Counted from the stretch's first letter, positions 7,291 to 15,134 are shown. The stretch is 31,263 bases of DNA from VRUE01 sp035548675 (GCA_035548675.1 DASZSJ010000033.1:1-31263); one strand, 5' to 3'. The notes: generated by a model not told the origin, from the letters alone. Numbers and translations are program-made.

Positions 7291-8508
7291 ATGGCGACCG
7301 CGACGAGCGACGGCTCCAAAGTCATCAAGCCCGACCACGAGGCGGGCCGCAAGCACTTCATCTTCAGCCAGGAGCACGAAGACCTGCGCGAGTCGATGCA
7401 GTCGTGGGTGCAGAAGGAGCTCTGGCCCCACCGCAACGAGTGGGAGGACACCTACTGGGACTCGGCGGCGATGAAGCGCGCCGGTGAGCTCGGCTTCCTC
7501 GGCCTCTGCTTCCCCGAGAAGTACGGCGGACAGGGCGGCGACTACTACTACTCGCTGGTCCGCGCCGAGTGCATGAGCTACTCGGGCTCGGGCGGCACCA
7601 ACATGGGCTTCGCCGTGCAGAGCGACATGGTGCTGCCGCCGATCCACCTGCTCGGCAGCGAGGAGCAGAAGCGCAAGTACCTCGAACCGGGGCTGAAGGG
7701 CGAGAAGATCGGCTCGATCGGTATCACCGAGCCGGGGGCCGGTTCCGACGTCGCCGGCATCCGCACGACGGCGATCCGCGACGGCGACGAATTCGTCATC
7801 AACGGCTCGAAGACGTTCATCACTAACGGGCCCCGCGCCGACTTCATCGTCCTCGTCACCAAGACCGACCCGAGCGCCCGTCACGACGGGATCACGCTCT
7901 TCGTCGTCGACCTGCGCGACGAGGAGGGCAACCACGTGCCCGGCTTCAGCGTCTCGGCCGAGCTGGAGAAGATGGGCATGCACGCCTCCGACACCGGCGA
8001 GCTCGCCTTCGAAGACGTGCGCGTGCCCGAGACCGCGATCCTCGGCGAAGAGGGCAAGGGCTTCTACCACATCGCCTGGGAGCTCCAGGGCGAGCGGCTG
8101 GTCGCCGCCGCCGGCTGCCACGCGGGGGCCGAGCGGATGATCGAGAAGACGATCGAGTACGCGAAGGAGCGCGAAGCCTTCGGCCGCCCGATCGGCAAGT
8201 TCCAGGCCCTGCGCCACAAGATCGCCGAGATGGCGACGAAGACGGAGGCGGCCAAGCAGTTCACCTACGCCACCGCCTGGCGCTTCGCCAACGGCGAGTA
8301 CCCGGTGCGCGAGATCACGATGGCCAAGCTCTACGCCTCCCGGATCGCCTGCGAGGTCGCCGACGACGCGGTCCAGGTCCTCGGTGGCTACGGTTACATG
8401 AAGGAGTACGAGATCGAGCGCGCCTTCCGCGACGTCCGCCTCAACCGCATCGGCGCCGGCACCGACGAGGTAATGCTCGACGTGATCGGGCGCAGCTACG
8501 GGCTGTAG
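7291..8508 (+). CDS. Acyl-CoA dehydrogenase, IVD-like catalytic arrangement
   Basis: A 405-residue flavoenzyme introducing an alpha-beta double bond into an acyl-CoA. N-terminal helical, central beta (ITEPGAGSDVAGI, FITNG) and C-terminal helical domains are all present, with signature segment REAFGRPIGKFQ. The usual catalytic Glu near the C-terminus (YEGT) is replaced by IGAGTDEVM. A Glu268 in WELQGERLVAAAG instead matches the isovaleryl-CoA dehydrogenase catalytic position, suggesting branched-chain or long-chain substrates. GAGGAG sits 8-9 nt before ATG 7291. It diverges from the hydratase-to-MerR operon, with which it probably shares regulation and a pathway. Confidence 0.93.
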   Translation: MATATSDGSKVIKPDHEAGRKHFIFSQEHEDLRESMQSWVQKELWPHRNEWEDTYWDSAAMKRAGELGFLGLCFPEKYGGQGGDYYYSLVRAECMSYSGSGGTNMGFAVQSDMVLPPIHLLGSEEQKRKYLEPGLKGEKIGSIGITEPGAGSDVAGIRTTAIRDGDEFVINGSKTFITNGPRADFIVLVTKTDPSARHDGITLFVVDLRDEEGNHVPGFSVSAELEKMGMHASDTGELAFEDVRVPETAILGEEGKGFYHIAWELQGERLVAAAGCHAGAERMIEKTIEYAKEREAFGRPIGKFQALRHKIAEMATKTEAAKQFTYATAWRFANGEYPVREITMAKLYASRIACEVADDAVQVLGGYGYMKEYEIERAFRDVRLNRIGAGTDEVMLDVIGRSYGL

Positions 8509-8514
8509 GCCAGC

Positions 8515-8694
8515 TCAGGCGCGAGTGGCAATAACCGCGACGATGGTGGCGAGGATGCCGAGCATGTTCGTGCCCCAGAGCTGAAACGTCAGCGAGCGCA
8601 GTTCTCGAACGTCCGTGTGAAGTTCGTCGAAGTGTCGGTCGATCGAGTCGAACCGTTCGTCGAGGCGCTCGTCGGTCCACATCGTGCGATCCAT
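8515..8694 (-). CDS. Small membrane-anchored coiled-coil protein
   Basis: A 59-residue protein of unknown function. Residues about 7-33 form an amphipathic acidic helix with heptad-like spacing (LDERFDSIDRHFDELHTDV) and the C-terminal ~22 residues (LWGTNMLGILATIVAVIATR) form one transmembrane helix. This coiled-coil plus C-terminal anchor layout is common in small actinobacterial proteins. ATG 8694 is chosen because TAGCGT, a TANNNT-type -10, lies seven bases upstream, suggesting a leaderless transcript; a GTG at 8703 is an alternative, and a longer frame to 8775 lacks support. The stop is 6 bp from the convergent dehydrogenase stop. Confidence 0.55.
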   Translation of the reverse strand: MDRTMWTDERLDERFDSIDRHFDELHTDVRELRSLTFQLWGTNMLGILATIVAVIATRA

Positions 8695-8802
8695 GGTAGT
8701 CACGCTAGCCGATCCGTGCTCAGACAATGCGTTGCGGGGATTGAGATCCGCACAAGGAACTGCAACAAGACGCACGAAACGACCAAGGGCTTGCCTGAAC
8801 GA

Positions 8803-9612
8803 CTAATCCAGCGGCAGGCAGATCGCGCAGAAGTCCTCGCCGAATGGGGTGAGGACGATGCTGCGGCGCACGGTGCGGGCCGTGCGCCCACCCCGCTCCA
8901 GCGCCTCGGTCACCTCGCCCTGGGCCTCGAGCACCTGGTAGCGGCGGGCGTCGCGCAGCGCCTCGCGCGAGAACCAGACCAGGCCGAGCCGGTGCAGGTT
9001 GTTGAGGTAGGCGTAGACGCGGTCGGCGTGGCGACAGCCGGCCTCCTCGGCGATCATGGTGCAGCCCTGAGCGACGAGCTCGGAGGCGAAGGGGAGGCCG
9101 GAGCGCACGTCGACCGAGGGCTGCGCACCCTCGCGAGCCAGAAAGCGAAGGATGCGCCCCTCGTCAGGCGCGAGGGCGTCGAGGATCCGCATGTAGGCGG
9201 GGTGAGAGTCGACGTCGACGCTGACGTCGGCGGACTGGCGCAGCAGCTCCTCCCCGCGACGGCGCAGCGCCGCGGTCGAGGAGTCGCTCGCCGGCCGGGG
9301 CCGCGACCCTTCCTGCACGCCGATCAACTCGCGCAGGTAGGCGCGCAACTCGGCCGTCGTCTCCTGCACCGCTTCCGCAGTCGACTCGCCCTGCGACGCC
9401 GCGCGCATCACCCGCGAGGCGCCCTCCGCGTAGGCGTTGACGACCTCCGATGCCCCGTGCCAGGCCATGCTCGCCGCGATCCGGGCCAGGCCCGGCGCCG
9501 CCTGCGCCAGCTCCTCCAGCGTCGGCTGCGCCGACCCGCCGGGCACGCGCCGTGGAGCCCCCGCTGGCCTCCGCGGGCCCATCCCCTCTTCCCTGTCGCC
9601 CTGGCGCGTCAT
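8803..9612 (-). CDS. Abi-alpha (DUF4393)-like protein
   Basis: A 269-residue, mostly soluble protein. The first ~130 residues are low-complexity and helical. Residues about 135-265 resemble the Abi-alpha/DUF4393 domain: SHPAYMRILDALAPDEGRIL, then an acyl-Glu rich stretch and YLNNLHRLGLVWF, which is the family's conserved 'N-L-x-x-L-G-L' region. Some members are annotated as abortive-infection proteins, but a biochemical function is not established to my knowledge. The ATG overlaps the DUF445 stop (ATGA), so the two proteins are translationally coupled and likely act together at the membrane. Assignment is from motif memory and is moderate. Confidence 0.6.
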   Translation of the reverse strand: MTRQGDREEGMGPRRPAGAPRRVPGGSAQPTLEELAQAAPGLARIAASMAWHGASEVVNAYAEGASRVMRAASQGESTAEAVQETTAELRAYLRELIGVQEGSRPRPASDSSTAALRRRGEELLRQSADVSVDVDSHPAYMRILDALAPDEGRILRFLAREGAQPSVDVRSGLPFASELVAQGCTMIAEEAGCRHADRVYAYLNNLHRLGLVWFSREALRDARRYQVLEAQGEVTEALERGGRTARTVRRSIVLTPFGEDFCAICLPLD

Positions 9613-10880
9613 CCGAAGATCGCCAGGTGTAGCAGTCCGGCGCCGAATCCGAGCACGGCCCCGTGCAGATAGAGCAGCCACTCGTCCTCGCGCATCGCCG
9701 TGCGCAGCATCTCCGAGAACTCGGCCGGAGCCATCTCCCGCACGCGTTCGGCGACGAAGGCGCGCACGCCTTCCCTCTGCCTGGCGTTGAACTCGGGGTC
9801 GACCAGCGGGGCGACCGCGTAGTCGGCGGCCTCGACCGCGAGCGAGGCGCGGATCACGTCGTACTCCCGCGAGCCGACGGCAACCCGCACCGCCGGGCGC
9901 GCGCGACCCACGGCTTCGTCGACGGCTGGGCGCAGGGCGCCCTCGATCAGCTGCCGGGTGCGGTCGGAGTTGGGCCCGTGCATGAGGTCCTCGGCGACGT
10001 TGCTCATCGTCACCACGTCGTCGGCGATGATGTCCGCGTAGACGCCCGCCACCTCGGGCTGGCGCCGCAGGAAGAGGCCCTGCAGGCGGACGGGCCCGAA
10101 CCGCCGCGGATCGACCGGCTCGAAGATCATGCGGATGCCGAGCAGGTTGGTCGTGTAGCCGATCAGCACCCCCGCGATCGGCAGCACCCACCACTGGGTC
10201 AGCACCTCCTCGGTGAGGAAGGCGGTCGGAATGCCGAGCAGCAGGCCGAAGAAGAAGCCGAAGTTGACGATGAAGCGCAGCTCCTTGCGGCCGACCTCGA
10301 GGAAGATCCGGTTTGCCAGAGCCGGGTTCGCCTCCAACCGGCGGATCACCATCAGCTTGACGTCGATCAGCTCGTCGGCGTGAGTGCCGATTTCGGCCGT
10401 GATCGTGCGCACGATCTGCGGCAGCTGCTCCTCGACCCGAGCGTGGACGGCGGCGCGCATGCGCGGCGGCAGGTCGTGCCAGAGCTGCGGGCGCTCGCGC
10501 TCCATGATCCGCTCGACCACGTCGTGGACGTCGCCGCGGGCCGTCACCAGGATCTGCTCGGCGATCGCCTCGGGGTCGAGCTGACGGTAGAAGTCGCCGG
10601 GACCGCCCACCTTGGAGAGCCCTTTGTCTACCGCGATCGAGCCCATCTTCGCCGCCCGCGAGGGGACGATCCCCTGCCAGCCGAGGCCGCCCTGGCCGAG
10701 CCCGGGGATCTGCTGGACGCGGCGCGGCAGCACGTTGGCCAACGGCGCCAGGCCGGGGACTTTGACCCCGGCGAAGCGCACCGGGTAGAAGAGCATCCAG
10801 ACCCCACTCCAGTTGGTGACGTAGCCGATCGCGCCGGTGAAGAGCGGGATCGTGATCAGGCTGAGGGTCGTGTGGTCCAT
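9609..10880 (-). CDS. DUF445-family membrane protein
   Basis: A 423-residue integral membrane protein of the DUF445 family. The N-terminus is hydrophobic and carries the family motif GAIGYVTNWSGVWMLFYPV (residues about 16-34). A related sequence recurs at about 226-256 (LPIAGVLIGYTTNLLGIRMIF), so the protein is an internal duplication with matching GYxTN elements. The C-terminal ~20 residues form a further membrane helix. Between these lie long soluble helical segments. Function unknown; related proteins are proposed membrane-organising factors. It overlaps the downstream Abi-alpha-like gene by 4 bp and diverges from the acyl-CoA dehydrogenase at 10913 across only 32 bp. Confidence 0.85.
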   Translation of the reverse strand: MDHTTLSLITIPLFTGAIGYVTNWSGVWMLFYPVRFAGVKVPGLAPLANVLPRRVQQIPGLGQGGLGWQGIVPSRAAKMGSIAVDKGLSKVGGPGDFYRQLDPEAIAEQILVTARGDVHDVVERIMERERPQLWHDLPPRMRAAVHARVEEQLPQIVRTITAEIGTHADELIDVKLMVIRRLEANPALANRIFLEVGRKELRFIVNFGFFFGLLLGIPTAFLTEEVLTQWWVLPIAGVLIGYTTNLLGIRMIFEPVDPRRFGPVRLQGLFLRRQPEVAGVYADIIADDVVTMSNVAEDLMHGPNSDRTRQLIEGALRPAVDEAVGRARPAVRVAVGSREYDVIRASLAVEAADYAVAPLVDPEFNARQREGVRAFVAERVREMAPAEFSEMLRTAMREDEWLLYLHGAVLGFGAGLLHLAIFG

Positions 10881-10888
10881 CGATATGC

Positions 10889-10900
10889 GCGAAGATTCGC
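10889..10900. promoter_or_regulatory. Short palindrome in the 32-bp DUF445/dehydrogenase divergent gap
   Basis: GCGAA-GA-TTCGC is palindromic apart from its central two bases. It lies between the divergent DUF445 and acyl-CoA dehydrogenase start codons, so a bound protein would affect both promoters. Short and possibly a chance occurrence. Confidence 0.25.
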
Positions 10901-10912
10901 CGCCGAGGCAGG

Positions 10913-12091
10913 ATGACCGTAATCAAGGACACGGGAACGCGCGCGACGCTGCCGCCCTTCGGCGGGGAGCACGAGGAGCTGCGCGAGACCGTCAGCCGCT
11001 TCGTCGCCAAGGAGATCTCGCCCAACGTCGACGAGTGGGAGGAGGCGCGCGAATTTCCCCGCGAGCTCTACGGGCGCTGCGCCGAGCTCGGCTTCCTCGG
11101 GCTCAAGTTCCCGGAGGAATACGGCGGCCAGGGTGGCACCCACCTGCATGACGCGATCTGGGTCGAGGAGCTGGCGCGCTCGGGGGGCTCGGGTGGCGTT
11201 GCCGCTGGGCTCAACGCCCACACCTCGATCGCGATGCCGCCGATCTTCAACTTCGGCACCGAGGAGCAAAAGCAGCGCTGGCTGGTGCCGGGGATCGCCG
11301 GCGAGAAGATCGGCGCGCTGGGGATCACCGAGCCCGGTGCCGGCTCCGACGTCGCTGGCATCTCCACCTTCGCCAGGAAGGTCGACGGCGGCTACGTCGT
11401 CAACGGCGCGAAGACCTTCATCACCAACGGCGTCCGCGCCGACTTCCTCGTCTGCGCCTGCAAGACGACGCAGGAGGGCGGCCACGGCGGCATCTCCTTC
11501 CTCGTGCTCGAGCGCGATATGCCGGGCTACGAGGTGGCGCAGAAGCTGGAGAAGATGGGCTGGCACTCCTCCGACACCGGCGAGCTCTCCTTCACCGACG
11601 TCGAGGTGCCGGCCGAGAACCTGCTGGGCGAGGAGAACAAGGGCTTCCACCTGATCATGGCCAACTTCGCCTGGGAGCGACTCTTGATGGCGATCGGCGC
11701 CGTCGGCGCGATGCAGCGCCTGATCGAAACCACGGTCAGCTACGCACAGGAGCGCGAAGCCTTCGGCCGCCCGATCGGCAAGTTCCAAGCGATCCGTCAC
11801 CACGTCGCCGAGATGGCAACCAAGGCCGAGTCCTCCCGCGCCCTCACCTACAACGCCCTCCGCCTCTTCCACGAAGGCCAGGACTGCATCAAAGACGTGA
11901 CCATGGCCAAGCTCATCACCCAGCGCGCCGTCCTCGAGATCGCCGACCAATCCCTCCAGATCCACGGCGGCTACGGCTACATGCGCGAGTACGGCATCGA
12001 GCGCGCCGTCCGCGACGCCCGCCTCGGCCCGATCGGCGGCGGCACGGACGAGGTGATGAAGGAGATCCTCGGCAAGCTGATGGGGCTGTAG
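10913..12091 (+). CDS. Acyl-CoA dehydrogenase; 3' end is the attachment site of an integrative element
   Basis: A 392-residue acyl-CoA dehydrogenase closely similar to the one at 7291: ITEPGAGSDVAGI, TFITNG and REAFGRPIGKFQAI are shared. The catalytic base is again the IVD-type residue, Glu255 in FAWERLLMAIG, with IGGGTDEVM replacing YEGT at the C-terminus. ATG 10913 follows GAGGCAGG closely. The last 11 codons and the stop (MKEILGKLMGL) lie in the 37-bp attL repeat; a second copy at 18276 lost its gene. The encoded C-terminus is therefore kept intact by the inserted element, a gene-sparing integration more often seen in tRNA genes. Confidence 0.93.
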   Translation: MTVIKDTGTRATLPPFGGEHEELRETVSRFVAKEISPNVDEWEEAREFPRELYGRCAELGFLGLKFPEEYGGQGGTHLHDAIWVEELARSGGSGGVAAGLNAHTSIAMPPIFNFGTEEQKQRWLVPGIAGEKIGALGITEPGAGSDVAGISTFARKVDGGYVVNGAKTFITNGVRADFLVCACKTTQEGGHGGISFLVLERDMPGYEVAQKLEKMGWHSSDTGELSFTDVEVPAENLLGEENKGFHLIMANFAWERLLMAIGAVGAMQRLIETTVSYAQEREAFGRPIGKFQAIRHHVAEMATKAESSRALTYNALRLFHEGQDCIKDVTMAKLITQRAVLEIADQSLQIHGGYGYMREYGIERAVRDARLGPIGGGTDEVMKEILGKLMGL

Positions 12092-13260
12092 GGATTAGCA
12101 CGGGTTTCTTGGGATTTCTCCGCTTTGCTTGGGACGGGCGGACACGATTCGGACACATCGCGCCGCGCCTGAGCGATCTGATCCTCGGCAGAAACACGCC
12201 TGGCGATGTCGAACTCATCGAAGACGTGGGCGTAGACGTCGAGAGTCATCGTCGGCGAGTGGCCGGCCTGCCGCGCGACCTCGACCACGCTGCGCCCTTC
12301 ATGGATCAGCAGCGAGACAAAGCTGTGGCGAAGGTCATAGGGACGCGCGCCCTCCAACCCGACAGCGCGGCAGGCGGGCACCCACGCATCCCGATGCCAG
12401 GTCTGCCAGGCGGGGTCGTTCCAGACCCCGCCTGAGCCGTTCGCGAACAGGAGCGCGTCGTCACCGGGACGACCGCGCAGGAGCCGCAACTCCGCAAGGT
12501 CACGGGCGAGAGGCGCAAGCAGGCGCACGGTGCGCGCCTGCCCCGTCTTGGTCGTCTTGACGCCGCCCAGCCCATCTGCGGCCTTCTCGATCAAGAGCGT
12601 CCTCTCGCGCACATCGCCCCAGCGCAGAGCTTGCGCCTCCTGAGGCCGCAGGCCGGCGTATGCAAGAAGGCCGATCAGGGTGGCGTCCCGTGCGCCGTGC
12701 TTGCGCCTCTTGGCAGCAACAGCACGCAGCCGCTCGACGACGATGGGCGGCAGTGGGCGGACCTCACGATGGCGTCGAACCTTCGGCTTCTGCACCGCCT
12801 TGACCGGGTTGTGGCCGATCCGCCGCCACTCAACCGCTCGCCGCAGGATGCCCTGGAGAAGCGCCAGCGCCCGATAGATCGTGGGTTGCCCCACCTCATC
12901 GGCTTCCAGTTCCGCCCGGAAACGCTCGACGACCTCCGGCGTGATCGAGTTGAGGCGCATCGACCCGAGCCGCGGCAGCACGTGCCGATCCCAGAGGCCC
13001 GCATAGCTACGAAGAGTCCGCGCCGCGAGATTCGGAGCGGCGTAGAGCTTCCACCACTCCTGCGCGAAGTCGGCGAGTGTCTGCCGCCCTCCGGAGAGCA
13101 GATCCAAGTCGCCGGTTCGCTTCCGCCGCACCACCTCGGCCTCAAACGCGTCCGCGTCGCGCTTCCGGCCGACCACCTTTGAGCGTGCCCTGCCCTGCTC
13201 GTCGCGCCAGCGCACCCGCCAGACGACCCCGCCCTTCCGCTCGACTCGCTCAACGCTCAC
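11977..13260 (-). CDS. int: Tyrosine-type site-specific integrase
   Basis: Integrase of 427 residues in the integrated state. It has an N-terminal arm-binding-like domain, a SAM-like core-binding domain (about 60-150) and a catalytic domain with Arg205 (AGLRPQEAQALRW), Lys239, Arg311-His312 (YDLRHSF), His334 (AGHSPTMTLDVYAH) and nucleophile Tyr343. The first His of HxxR is Tyr308. Start GTG 13260 has AGGAGG six bases upstream. It lies 10 bp after the excisionase gene. Oddly, the frame does not stop inside the element: it reads through the 37-bp core (12092-12056) and adds 26 residues antisense to the host dehydrogenase before stopping at 11977. In the excised circle the same frame would read the attR side instead (see 18176-18310), giving about 434 residues. 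Confidence 0.93.
   Translation of the reverse strand: MSVERVERKGGVVWRVRWRDEQGRARSKVVGRKRDADAFEAEVVRRKRTGDLDLLSGGRQTLADFAQEWWKLYAAPNLAARTLRSYAGLWDRHVLPRLGSMRLNSITPEVVERFRAELEADEVGQPTIYRALALLQGILRRAVEWRRIGHNPVKAVQKPKVRRHREVRPLPPIVVERLRAVAAKRRKHGARDATLIGLLAYAGLRPQEAQALRWGDVRERTLLIEKAADGLGGVKTTKTGQARTVRLLAPLARDLAELRLLRGRPGDDALLFANGSGGVWNDPAWQTWHRDAWVPACRAVGLEGARPYDLRHSFVSLLIHEGRSVVEVARQAGHSPTMTLDVYAHVFDEFDIARRVSAEDQIAQARRDVSESCPPVPSKAEKSQETRANPYSPISLPRISFITSSVPPPIGPRRASRTARSMPYSRM
12056..12092 (+). repeat. attL: 37-bp core direct repeat
   Basis: Identical in 36 of 37 positions to 18276-18312; the single difference (C at 12086, T at 18306) is a silent Leu codon change. It encodes the last 11 codons plus stop of the acyl-CoA dehydrogenase and simultaneously lies within the antisense integrase frame. 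Homology ends abruptly on both sides. Confidence 0.9.
12139..12159 (+). repeat. Tandem CGGACAC pair, left arm of element
   Basis: Two CGGACAC heptamers in direct orientation, 11 bp apart, 47 bp inside attL. The same 21-bp arrangement with two differences recurs at 18138-18158 near attR. Paired short direct repeats on both sides of the core are the pattern of arm-type integrase binding sites. Here the repeat also lies in the integrase coding region. Confidence 0.5.
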
Positions 13261-13270
13261 CGTCGGCCTC

Positions 13271-13558
13271 CTAGCCTTCCTCAGCGTCTTTGAGCATGGC
13301 ACGCAAGCTACCGCGCAGGGCGCGGTTTGCGGATCGGTGAGTCCGCCTCGGCTGACGAGGCTCCGGCGAGAGTTCTGCTTCACCGATCCAGCGCTCAAGC
13401 TCCGTGGGTTGAACGCGAAGCCGATGGCAGAGTCGTGCCGCCCTCAGCTCACCTCGCGCGATAGCTCTGTAGACCGCTCGGCGGGAAAGACCGCAAGTAC
13501 GGGCAACGTCCTCCGGCGATAGCAGTCGCTCGAAATCGTTGTCTGATTCGTCGCGCAT
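13271..13558 (-). CDS. xis: Excisionase / MerR-like HTH DNA-binding protein
   Basis: A 95-residue small protein with an excisionase-type winged HTH at about 14-57: LLSPEDVARTCGLSRRAVYR then AIARGELRAARLCHRLRVQ and PTELERWI. The C-terminal third is basic. Its position immediately before the integrase gene (10-bp gap) and in the same direction supports a role as recombination directionality factor; such proteins also act as repressors. ATG 13558 has a GAGG only two bases away, which is close but usable. The frame stays open upstream to 13765, but that part overlaps a strong hairpin and does not look like protein. Confidence 0.8.
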   Translation of the reverse strand: MRDESDNDFERLLSPEDVARTCGLSRRAVYRAIARGELRAARLCHRLRVQPTELERWIGEAELSPEPRQPRRTHRSANRALRGSLRAMLKDAEEG

Positions 13559-13601
13559 TTCCTCTGCATCGGTTGTCCAGAGAAGACGGGAATTGCATCG
13601 C

Positions 13602-13673
13602 CTGCCGGCGTCCATACAAGCGGCCGACCGCACGGCGAAGCCGTGCCAAAATCGGCCGCTGGACGCCCGGCAG
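13602..13673. other. Long three-segment hairpin upstream of xis-int
   Basis: Three nested stems: CTGCCGGCGTCC (13602-13613) with GGACGCCCGGCAG (13661-13673, one bulged base); AGCGGCCGA (13619-13627) with TCGGCCGCT (13652-13660); CACGGC (13631-13636) with GCCGTG (13640-13645) around a GAA triloop. It starts 43 bp upstream of the xis ATG. It could be a structured leader controlling xis-int, an origin or transfer site, a small RNA, or a terminator for the leftward cargo operon. Confidence 0.7.
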
Positions 13674-13902
13674 ACGAGAGCCGCCCAGGCACGGAATCGG
13701 AGGGTTCGTAGTGTGTCGGGGTGCGGGGTTGGAGCCTCGGGAGACCTGGGGGGAGACCAGAGCACCCGTGGAGAGCCTGAGGTAAGCCGATCAGGTTCGG
13801 GTTCGGGCGCGTATCAGCTGGTTGATTGACTGAGATGGCCTTCTCAGGCTGGTTGGTTGAGTCTTGACTTCAATGCTGGCCAGGTACGAACTCCTCAGCA
13901 AC
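13674..13902. other. Non-coding spacer between cargo operon and xis-int
   Basis: No convincing ORF. It contains two GGAGACC copies near 13739-13758, a GGTTCGGGTTCGGG tandem near 13794-13808 and a CTGAGA/TCTCAG hairpin (13830-13835 with 13842-13847, 6-nt loop) that could end transcription from the leftward operon, although no T-tract follows. It must hold the xis-int promoter if that is separate, but I see no clear -35/-10 pair. Confidence 0.4.
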
Positions 13903-14634
13903 TCAAGGCAAGTAATCCGCGATGGACCATAGATTTTCGTAGGTGACCAGTTGATCCGCCGGGGGCTCCGTCACCCACGCGTCGGGCGTCATCGACGTTT
14001 GGCTGAGCCGCAAAACCGCGCCAGCGGTTCCGTAGCCAATGCCGATCATTCCGACCTTGACTCCCTTCGCCTTGCGCCCAAGATCGAATTCCTCCAGCCT
14101 TTCGAGCAGCGCTATCTCACCAAATGAGCCGATGGCATCCAGGTCACGCTTAGCAAGACCGCTTGAGTTCTTCAGATAGCCCGTGTAGATCCGAGGAATC
14201 CAAAACTCCCAGATTTGCTCTGGAGTGCGGCCATCGTTTACGCGAGCGTCGTTCGCTTCGTCGAGTCCGATGGTGCTGACGTAGGTGCGGGCAATAGCGT
14301 CCTCAATTGCCGCGCGAATGCCGTCGAGCTGCTCAGCCGTGGCGCGTTTAAGGGAGCGTCGAAGCTGTGATCCCAGCGGCTTGACGATCCCTGATCCAAC
14401 TGTCCGTCCCAACGCCTTCTCTTCAATCTCGGCACGTGAAAATCGGGCTACGAGATCAGCTACCTGCTCGGCCTCTGAAAGCCGGGCATCGTCCTCCAGG
14501 TAGGCGCGCGCGGTGCCCGAAATCCCGAATTGGGGTTGCAGGAAATGCTCGCGAGCCTTTTCAACGCTGCCGACAAAATCCACGCGCTGCCTAACCTCTC
14601 GTCCGGAACGCGGCACCGTATCAAGCAGCTTCAA
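13903..14634 (-). CDS. Hypothetical protein, last gene of the PIN operon
   Basis: A 243-residue soluble protein I do not recognise. The N-terminal ~140 residues are charged and helical. The region from about 140 contains IWEFWIPRIYTGY and then a hydrophobic Gly-rich stretch KVGMIGIGYGTAGAVLRL (about 196-213), which could be a short membrane-active segment or a Rossmann-like strand-loop. TTG 14634 overlaps the preceding stop (TTGA), so it is translated from the same mRNA as the UDG-like protein. Base composition is less GC-rich than the chromosome around it. As the terminal gene of a toxin-antitoxin-containing operon on a mobile element it is a candidate effector or sensor. Confidence 0.7.
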   Translation of the reverse strand: MKLLDTVPRSGREVRQRVDFVGSVEKAREHFLQPQFGISGTARAYLEDDARLSEAEQVADLVARFSRAEIEEKALGRTVGSGIVKPLGSQLRRSLKRATAEQLDGIRAAIEDAIARTYVSTIGLDEANDARVNDGRTPEQIWEFWIPRIYTGYLKNSSGLAKRDLDAIGSFGEIALLERLEEFDLGRKAKGVKVGMIGIGYGTAGAVLRLSQTSMTPDAWVTEPPADQLVTYENLWSIADYLP

Positions 14635-15134
14635 TCACGAAGTGCGCAGGCAAATGTCTCTTCGAAGCGCCGCTGCTGGCCACTGCCGGGGAATGGCACC
14701 CGCTCTTGGGACACTGGCTGACCAGCCTGCAGAAGCGCACTCAAGGCCGCATCGTGAACGGTGGCCTTGATCAAGATGATCTTGCTGGGAGCGAGATGTC
14801 TGACACGGCGCACCAAGTCGGGCACGTAGTCGCTCAGCTGGCTACCATCGAGGGGATCGAGCTTGAGGTCGATCAAGAAGACACCTCGATCACGAAGGCT
14901 GGCCAGAAGTTCAGGCTTATTGGCCCGTGTGGGCTCGGCCTTGAGGATGCCGCGTACGACGTACCGAAAGAGTGAGTCGTGCTCGGCCACATCTGGAAAA
15001 TAGAAATAGCGATCAAGTGCCGCAGGGGGCGCCTCCGCAACGAGTAGCAACTCGACCTGGTCAGGCTTGAATCTCCTGGCCGCTCGATTCCTGCGCGCAC
15101 GTGCCCGCCGTTGCTCTGATTCGGCGGCCATCAT
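14631..15134 (-). CDS. UDG-superfamily-like protein
   Basis: A 167-residue protein. After a very basic N-terminus (about 1-22) comes VELLLVAEAPP (27-37), like the uracil-DNA glycosylase motif A (G-E-x-P region). FLIDLKLDPLDGS (about 86-98) is a following strand-loop, KIILIKATVHDA a central strand, and PFPGSGQQRRF (147-157) sits where the UDG H-P-S motif would be. These suggest a UDG-like fold lacking the classic catalytic His, so it may bind nucleic acid or a nucleotide rather than excise uracil. ATG 15134 overlaps the PIN stop (ATGA); a second ATG lies at 15131. It overlaps the next gene by 4 bp. Fold assignment is from pattern memory and needs a profile search. Confidence 0.5.
   Translation of the reverse strand: MMAAESEQRRARARRNRAARRFKPDQVELLLVAEAPPAALDRYFYFPDVAEHDSLFRYVVRGILKAEPTRANKPELLASLRDRGVFLIDLKLDPLDGSQLSDYVPDLVRRVRHLAPSKIILIKATVHDAALSALLQAGQPVSQERVPFPGSGQQRRFEETFACALRD

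Noticed and set aside
8803..11025. Single 740-residue leftward ORF
   Set aside because: The upstream two thirds are an out-of-frame shadow of DUF445; the real product begins at the ATGA overlap at 9612.
12109..12560. Forward ORFs over the integrase
   Set aside because: Antisense shadows of the integrase catalytic domain.
13559..13765. N-terminal extension of the excisionase
   Set aside because: The extension would be encoded by the 72-nt hairpin and lacks protein-like features; start 13558 is more likely.
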